The notes beneath the pieces are model-generated. The model was not told where the DNA came from and made no database searches. It was given only the letters and a program-made list of their open reading frames with translations. Shown here in pieces: positions 5,594 to 9,409 of a DNA stretch of 9,409 nucleotides. Made by a program: the position numbers and the translations under genes. Source of the DNA: Eubacterium sp. (GTDB lineage: Bacteria > Bacillota_A > Clostridia > Lachnospirales > Lachnospiraceae); NCBI GenBank assembly GCA_023663915.1, contig JAMPGN010000168.1:1-9409 (forward strand). The letters are read 5' to 3'. Within the stretch, counting starts at the first letter, position 1, and every line of letters starts with the position of its first letter.

Positions 5594-5621
5594 ATTATAA
5601 CAGTATGTTGCATAATGTCAA
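5594..5621 (-). promoter_or_regulatory. Promoter of the antisense small RNA
   Basis: On the minus strand perfect TTGACA (5616-5621) and perfect TATAAT (5594-5599) are 16 bp apart, with an extended -10 TG. It is stronger than the toxin-like promoter, as expected for an antitoxin RNA made in excess. Confidence 0.85.
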
Positions 5622-5648
5622 CAAATACTCTGCTTAAAGTTTGTATCT

Positions 5649-5981
5649 CTACTCCTTTATAAAGCGCCTGTCTGACTCCGGCATTCCCGTCTCATCGGAC
5701 AGATACCGCTCGACTTTCATATGGAGATCATACTTTTCCCTGAGTTCCGCTATCTTACCCATCATCGGTGAAGCATGATGCCGGTCAATCGCCGCTTGGT
5801 CTTCCCAGCAGTCAATCAGCAGTACCGTCTCGGAATCTACCATGGGGACAAAATAATCATAGCGCAGGTTCCCTTCTTCCTCGCGGATTGCCGCCGCAGT
5901 CCCACTGCTCTCCATCTCCTGCGCGAACTTCCGCGCCGCTCCGTTTTTTCCTGTATAATAGATGTTTACTACAATACTCAT
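5649..5981 (-). CDS. Antibiotic biosynthesis monooxygenase (ABM) family protein
   Basis: A 110-residue single-domain protein of the ABM/dimeric alpha-beta barrel superfamily. Residues 3-9 (IVVNIYY) form the first strand, followed by a helix with ARKFAQEMESSG. Then come EEGNLRYDYFVP (35-46), the strand TVLLIDCWEDQAAIDRHHAS (51-70) with the usual W.d..A...H pattern, and HMKVERY at 86-92. Members are small cytosolic proteins that act as cofactor-free oxygenases, heme-degrading enzymes or stress proteins; which applies is not clear from sequence. The start at 5979-5981 is preferred because the ABM fold begins there and AAGGAG/GAAGG lie just upstream. A start at 6011 would add ten unrelated residues. 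It has its own promoter and stands alone. Confidence 0.88.
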   Translation of the reverse strand: MSIVVNIYYTGKNGAARKFAQEMESSGTAAAIREEEGNLRYDYFVPMVDSETVLLIDCWEDQAAIDRHHASPMMGKIAELREKYDLHMKVERYLSDETGMPESDRRFIKE

Positions 5982-6029
5982 TTTGCCTTCTTCTCCTTTT
6001 TCATAAAACACATCACATTCCTTATCACT

Positions 6030-6057
6030 ATCATAACACTCTTTCCCATAATGTCAA
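6030..6057 (-). promoter_or_regulatory. Promoter of the ABM-family gene
   Basis: On the minus strand TTGACA (6052-6057) and TATGAT (6030-6035) are 16 bp apart with an extended -10 TG. It closely resembles the small-RNA promoter at 5594-5621: both read TTGACATTATG-N8-TGTTATRATA. Confidence 0.75.
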
Positions 6058-6111
6058 ACAAGACTCAGATGACATTTACCATAAAACTTTGCTAATCCTC
6101 GCATTACCAAG

Positions 6112-6140
6112 TAGATTTACAGGTATGATTATGTTACAAT
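6112..6140 (+). promoter_or_regulatory. Candidate extended -10 promoter of the ybaK-xpt-pbuX operon
   Basis: TACAAT (6135-6140) is preceded by TG at 6132-6133, an extended -10. The -35 17 bp upstream (TAGATT) is poor. Transcription from here would place the hairpin repeats at 6148-6267 in the 5' leader. Confidence 0.45.
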
Positions 6141-6147
6141 AAAAAAA

Positions 6148-6267
6148 CGAGCTGACGCTCGTTTACGAGATTTGCCTTCGGCAAACTCGAAAAAGACACG
6201 GGAATTTCCTATTACAAAATAAATTGAGCTGACGCTCGTTTACGAGATTCGCTTCGCGAACTCGAAA
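6148..6267. repeat. Two copies of a double-hairpin repeat unit in the operon leader
   Basis: Unit A (6148-6192) and unit B (6225-6267) share GAGCTGACGCTCGTTTACGA and then a longer hairpin. The first small hairpin is CGAG-CTGACG-CTCG (6148-6161; 6225-6238 has T for the first C). The longer hairpin is CGAG-A-TTTGCC/GGCAAA-CTCG in A (6166-6189) and CGAG-A-TTCGC/GCGAA-CTCG in B (6243-6264). Stem bases differ between copies but pairing is kept, and the TTC loop is constant. Unit B's second hairpin with three trailing A bases is identical to 980-1004 near ileS. This fills most of the 6058-6304 gap; no gene is seen there. Confidence 0.85.
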
Positions 6268-6304
6268 GACGAAATAAATCAAAAATTCTGTCAGAAAGAG
6301 AATC

Positions 6305-6787
6305 ATGAAAAAGAACACCGAAAAAACCAACGTCATGCGGATATTAGACCAAAAGAAAATCCCCTATACAAGTTATTGTTATATCGATACCGGCGTAATC
6401 AGCGGCATGGACGTTGCCACCGTCTTAAACCAGAATCCGGATCAAGTGTTTAAAACACTCGTGACGGTCGGAAACTCCAACAGCAATTACGTCTTTTTAG
6501 TCCCTGTCTGCAAAGAACTGGATCTGAAAAAGGCAGCGAAATCCGTCGGGGAAAAGAGCATCAACATGTTGAAATCCAAAGACCTGTTTCCATTGACGGG
6601 ATACATTCACGGCGGCTGTTCCCCTATCGGCATGAAAAAGCAATTCCGGACGGTGATCGACATATCCGCAACGGACTTTCACACCATCCTTTTCAGCGGC
6701 GGTAAAATCGGTTATCAGGTTGAGACTTCTTTAGACGAACTTAGAAAAGCGTTAAAGTTTGAGCTGGAAGATATCACAGTTTCATAA
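6305..6787 (+). CDS. ybaK: YbaK/EbsC-type Cys-tRNA(Pro)/aminoacyl-tRNA deacylase
   Basis: A 160-residue protein of the YbaK/ProX editing family. These free-standing enzymes hydrolyse mischarged tRNA, typically Cys-tRNA(Pro), in the cytosol. The catalytic Lys is Lys50 in VFKTLVTV. The conserved [10 protein letters not shown] segment lies at 103-112, and the end ([21 protein letters not shown]) is typical. Length is normal. The start at 6305 follows a modest GAAAGAG site. The C-terminus is complete. It is the first gene of a probable operon: xpt begins 52 bp downstream with its own strong ribosome site and no obvious promoter between. Substrate preference cannot be read from sequence. Confidence 0.93.
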   Translation: MKKNTEKTNVMRILDQKKIPYTSYCYIDTGVISGMDVATVLNQNPDQVFKTLVTVGNSNSNYVFLVPVCKELDLKKAAKSVGEKSINMLKSKDLFPLTGYIHGGCSPIGMKKQFRTVIDISATDFHTILFSGGKIGYQVETSLDELRKALKFELEDITVS

Positions 6788-6839
6788 CTTTACTACAGAG
6801 ACACTACACACCACGCACCCACCACAGGAGGAAAACACA

Positions 6840-7424
6840 ATGAACTTTTTAGAAGAACGGATTCAAAAGGACGGAATCGTAAAAGAAGGCAATGTACTGA
6901 AAGTCGATACCTTTTTAAACCATCAGATGGACATCAAACTGTTCCGGCAGATGGGCGAGGAATGGCAGAAACGTTTTGAAGGTACCTATATCAACAAAAT
7001 ACTGACGATCGAAGCTTCCGGCATCGGGATCGCTTGCATCGCGTCTGAATATTTCAACGTTCCTGTCGTTTTTGCCAAAAAATCCAAGAGCATCAACATC
7101 GATGGAAACATGTACGTGGCGGATGTGGAATCTTTTACCCACAAATGCCGGAATCAGGTGATCGTTTCCAAGAAATTTCTCGGTCCCGACGACCATGTTT
7201 TAATTATAGATGATTTTCTAGCAAACGGATGTGCCTTGCAGGGAATGATCTCCATCGTATCGCAGGCGGGAGCGACCGTTGCCGGAATCGGCATCGCCGT
7301 TGAGAAAGGATTTCAATCTGGCGGACGGACAATCCGGAATTTAGGCTATCATTTGGAATCCCTTGCCATCGTGGAGAGCATGGATGCATCCACCGGCGAG
7401 ATTATTTTCCGGGAACAGAATTAG
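6840..7424 (+). CDS. xpt: Xanthine phosphoribosyltransferase
   Basis: A 194-residue cytosolic purine salvage enzyme that converts xanthine and PRPP to XMP. The PRPP-binding motif [13 protein letters not shown] is at residues 120-132. [10 protein letters not shown] (56-65) and AKKSKS (79-84) are typical of Xpt, and the length equals that of B. subtilis Xpt. The ATG at 6840-6842 is chosen because AGGAGG lies about eight bases upstream and MNFLEERI is the usual beginning. An in-frame ATG at 6759 would overlap ybaK by 29 bp and add 27 unrelated residues. pbuX follows after 26 bp, the classical salvage pair. The usual purine riboswitch is absent from the short gap upstream. Confidence 0.97.
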   Translation: MNFLEERIQKDGIVKEGNVLKVDTFLNHQMDIKLFRQMGEEWQKRFEGTYINKILTIEASGIGIACIASEYFNVPVVFAKKSKSINIDGNMYVADVESFTHKCRNQVIVSKKFLGPDDHVLIIDDFLANGCALQGMISIVSQAGATVAGIGIAVEKGFQSGGRTIRNLGYHLESLAIVESMDASTGEIIFREQN

Positions 7425-7450
7425 CACACACAGGAGAGAAGGAGATACCG

Positions 7451-8764
7451 ATGAAAAATACGGCAAGTGTTGAAAACATTTATAAGTTAGACGGAAAAGT
7501 CCCTTTGGAAAAAGCGGTTCCTTTCGGATTACAACACATACTGGCTATGTTCGTGGCGAATATCGCCCCGATCATTATCGTGGCGGGAGCCAGCGGACTG
7601 GATGCCTCACAGAGTGCCCGGCTGATACAGAGTGCCATGATCGTGGCGGGAATCGGGACGCTCATACAGTTATTTCCGCTGTGGAAGATCGGTTCGGGAC
7701 TGCCAATCGTGATGGGTATCAGTTTTACTTTCGTCTCGGTTTTCTGTTATATCGGTCCGACCTACGGCTACAACGCCATCGTTGGAGCGGTTCTCGTCGG
7801 CGGCATCGTCGAAGGCATTCTCGGATTATTTGCAAAATACTGGACGAAATTGATTACGCCCGTTGTGGCGGCAAGCGTCGTCACGGCAATCGGATTCTCC
7901 CTGCTTTCGGTGGGCGCGGAATCTTTCGGCGGCGGAAGTGGAAATGACAGCTTTGGTTCACTTCGCAACTGGGTTCTCGGAACGACCACCTTGTTATGCT
8001 GTCTGATTTTTAATGTTGTCGCCAAATCTTACTGGAAACAGCTTTCCGTCCTCTTCGGGCTTGTCGCCGGATATTTTGTCGCACTCTGCACCGGCATGGT
8101 AGACTTCTCCGCATTGAAATCCGCCTCAATCGTGGCACTACCTTCCATACTGCCTTTTCAACCGGAATTTAATATCAATGCAATCGTCTCTGTCGTCCTT
8201 ATTTTCCTCGTGTCTGCCACGGAAACAATCGGAGACACTTCCGCGCTGGCAACTTCCGGACTAAACCGAGAAGCTACCACCAAAGAAATCTCCGGTTCGC
8301 TCACATGCGACGGCTTTATCAGCACATTATCCTCGCTTTTTGGCTGTCTGCCGGTCACATCTTTCAGCCAGAATGTAGGGCTTGTAGCTATGACCAGAGT
8401 GGTCAACCGCTTTACGATTGCAACCGGTGCGGTAATCATGATTATCGCCGGAATTTTCCCTATCTTCGGCGCATTGCTGGCGACCCTGCCGGACGCGGTG
8501 CTCGGCGGCTGCACGATCATGATGTTTGGAAGCATTGTCGTGAGCGGACTGCGGATGATTGGAAACTGCGGCTATTCTCAGCGGAATGTTACGATCGTTG
8601 CCCTGTCGTTGAGTACGGGGATCGGTTTTACGCAAGTGCCTGAGATATTTTCTATTTTCCCGCAGGTCGTCCAGACCGTTTTTGCACAGAACTGTGTCGC
8701 AGTGGTATTCCTTGTGGCGGTTATCTTGAATCTGGTACTGCCTCAGAATATGGAGACGGTTTAG
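7451..8764 (+). CDS. pbuX: NCS2-family xanthine permease
   Basis: A 437-residue membrane protein of the NCS2 (nucleobase-ascorbate) family, which imports xanthine by proton symport. It has the many hydrophobic helices expected (about 14). QH in the first helix is at 28-29. The substrate-site glutamate is in ATETIGDTSALATSGLN (256-272, Glu258), and the signature SQNVGLVAMTRV (306-317) contains Gln307 and Asn308, matching the substrate-binding QN of XanQ. AAGGAG seven bases before the ATG supports the start. It follows xpt closely, which favours xanthine over uracil or uric acid as substrate. No clear terminator is seen in the 78 bp behind it. Confidence 0.95.
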   Translation: MKNTASVENIYKLDGKVPLEKAVPFGLQHILAMFVANIAPIIIVAGASGLDASQSARLIQSAMIVAGIGTLIQLFPLWKIGSGLPIVMGISFTFVSVFCYIGPTYGYNAIVGAVLVGGIVEGILGLFAKYWTKLITPVVAASVVTAIGFSLLSVGAESFGGGSGNDSFGSLRNWVLGTTTLLCCLIFNVVAKSYWKQLSVLFGLVAGYFVALCTGMVDFSALKSASIVALPSILPFQPEFNINAIVSVVLIFLVSATETIGDTSALATSGLNREATTKEISGSLTCDGFISTLSSLFGCLPVTSFSQNVGLVAMTRVVNRFTIATGAVIMIIAGIFPIFGALLATLPDAVLGGCTIMMFGSIVVSGLRMIGNCGYSQRNVTIVALSLSTGIGFTQVPEIFSIFPQVVQTVFAQNCVAVVFLVAVILNLVLPQNMETV

Positions 8765-8842
8765 CCTTAATATTTTCTAATGCATGATAACTGTATACCA
8801 CTTGTAAATATGCAAACAACCATTTCAGTTTCGGAGGCATTT

Positions 8843-9409
8843 ATGCATGAAATCGTAACCTTAAACATGGACAATCCAGCCGTACAATATCTATGTGAAA
8901 AAGATAAACGTCTTGCCAAAGTTATCTCTATGGTTGGTGAAGTAACTTACAAACCTTATGCCGACGGTTATTCTTTTCTTGTCCATGAAATTATCGAACA
9001 AATGTTGTCAGTGAAAGCCGGTGCCAGAATTTATGACCGATTATTAGTATTATGTAATGGATGTATTACACCCGAATGCATTACCGCACTTTCCGATGAG
9101 GCTATTAAAAGCACCGGCACATCAAATGCAAAAGTGAAATATATAAAATGTCTGACTTCCGCCATTACCAATAAACAGATAGATTTATCACAATTACCTG
9201 CATTATCCGACTCCGAAGTCATGAGACAGCTTACCAATCTTCGTGGTATAGGGTCTTGGACTGCTAAAATGTACCTCATTTTTGTTCTGGACAGACCAAA
9301 TGTTCTTCCCTATGAAGATGCAGCATTTCTCCAAGGATTCAAATGGGCATATAAAGTAGACATTCTTTCTAAAGAAAAAATAAAACAAAAATGTAAAAAA
9401 TGGAATCCA
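8843..9409 (+). CDS. AlkA-type DNA-3-methyladenine glycosylase (3' end cut by window)
   Basis: The first 189 residues of an HhH-GPD superfamily base-excision glycosylase; the gene runs off the right edge. The helix-hairpin-helix is LRGIGSWTAKM at 133-143. The catalytic Asp is probably Asp159 in LPYEDAAFLQG. The Trp/Thr of GIGSWTA and the absence of a Lys in the hairpin point to a monofunctional AlkA-like enzyme that removes alkylated bases, not an Nth/OGG lyase. GGAGG stands five bases before the ATG. An AlkA N-terminal domain is lacking, so this is the compact form. The gene looks A/T-richer than pbuX and has no clear promoter; it could be read through from the operon upstream or transcribed separately. 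Confidence 0.9.
   Translation, partial: MHEIVTLNMDNPAVQYLCEKDKRLAKVISMVGEVTYKPYADGYSFLVHEIIEQMLSVKAGARIYDRLLVLCNGCITPECITALSDEAIKSTGTSNAKVKYIKCLTSAITNKQIDLSQLPALSDSEVMRQLTNLRGIGSWTAKMYLIFVLDRPNVLPYEDAAFLQGFKWAYKVDILSKEKIKQKCKKWNP

Noticed and set aside
6759..6839. Upstream ATG start for xpt
   Set aside because: It adds 27 residues absent from Xpt, overlaps ybaK and lacks a ribosome site; the ATG at 6840 has AGGAGG.
8158..8635. Minus-strand frames of over 100 codons inside pbuX
   Set aside because: They are antisense shadows of a clearly conserved permease and lack start signals or domain features.

Overview
The window looks like a chromosomal segment of a gut-type low-to-mid GC Clostridium relative, most likely Lachnospiraceae. 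The grounds are an ileS gene behind a T-box leader, a PadR/DUF2812 pair, an AAA ATPase/DUF4143 gene, a HipA-like kinase of the kind common in that family, an xpt-pbuX pair, purine-rich Shine-Dalgarno sites, and sigma-A promoters close to consensus. The placement is inference; no rRNA or marker gene is present.

Layout. Positions 1-1393 (minus strand) hold the first 311 codons of ileS with a complete T-box leader: promoter, stem I with an ATC specifier, UGGU bulge and terminator. A cluster of small hairpin repeats lies between the leader terminator and the ileS ribosome site. Positions 1500-4228 (minus) form an accessory block. It has a HipA-like kinase with a damaged C-terminus, and upstream of it a TTG-started AAA ATPase/DUF4143 gene. 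Upstream of the ATPase is an array of about seven degenerate 23-bp units. The ATPase and its array sit between two exact 18-bp direct repeats, each next to a small palindrome, so this piece may be a mobile or duplicated cassette. Positions 4211-5138 (minus) are a padR-DUF2812 operon with a consensus promoter and two matching operator-like palindromes.

Positions 5239-5621 carry what I read as an undescribed type I toxin-antitoxin-like locus. A 44-residue membrane peptide with a basic tail is read from a plus-strand promoter. A short minus-strand RNA of about 95 nt is read from a near-perfect convergent promoter. Both end at a shared bidirectional terminator, and both RNAs begin with nearly the same 30-nt sequence. 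A second small frame with a very strong ribosome site overlaps the toxin frame, recalling mok over hok.

Positions 5649-6057 (minus) encode a small antibiotic-biosynthesis-monooxygenase-like protein. Positions 6112-8764 (plus) look like one operon: a YbaK/EbsC-type aminoacyl-tRNA deacylase, xanthine phosphoribosyltransferase (xpt) and an NCS2 xanthine permease (pbuX). Together xpt and pbuX import and salvage xanthine; no purine riboswitch is visible. A truncated AlkA-type DNA glycosylase (8843 to the window end) follows on the plus strand.

The observations most worth following are the convergent toxin/sRNA locus, the 23-bp phased array with its ATPase and flanking direct repeats, and the hairpin repeat family, whose stems change in a compensatory way around a constant GAA/TTC loop.
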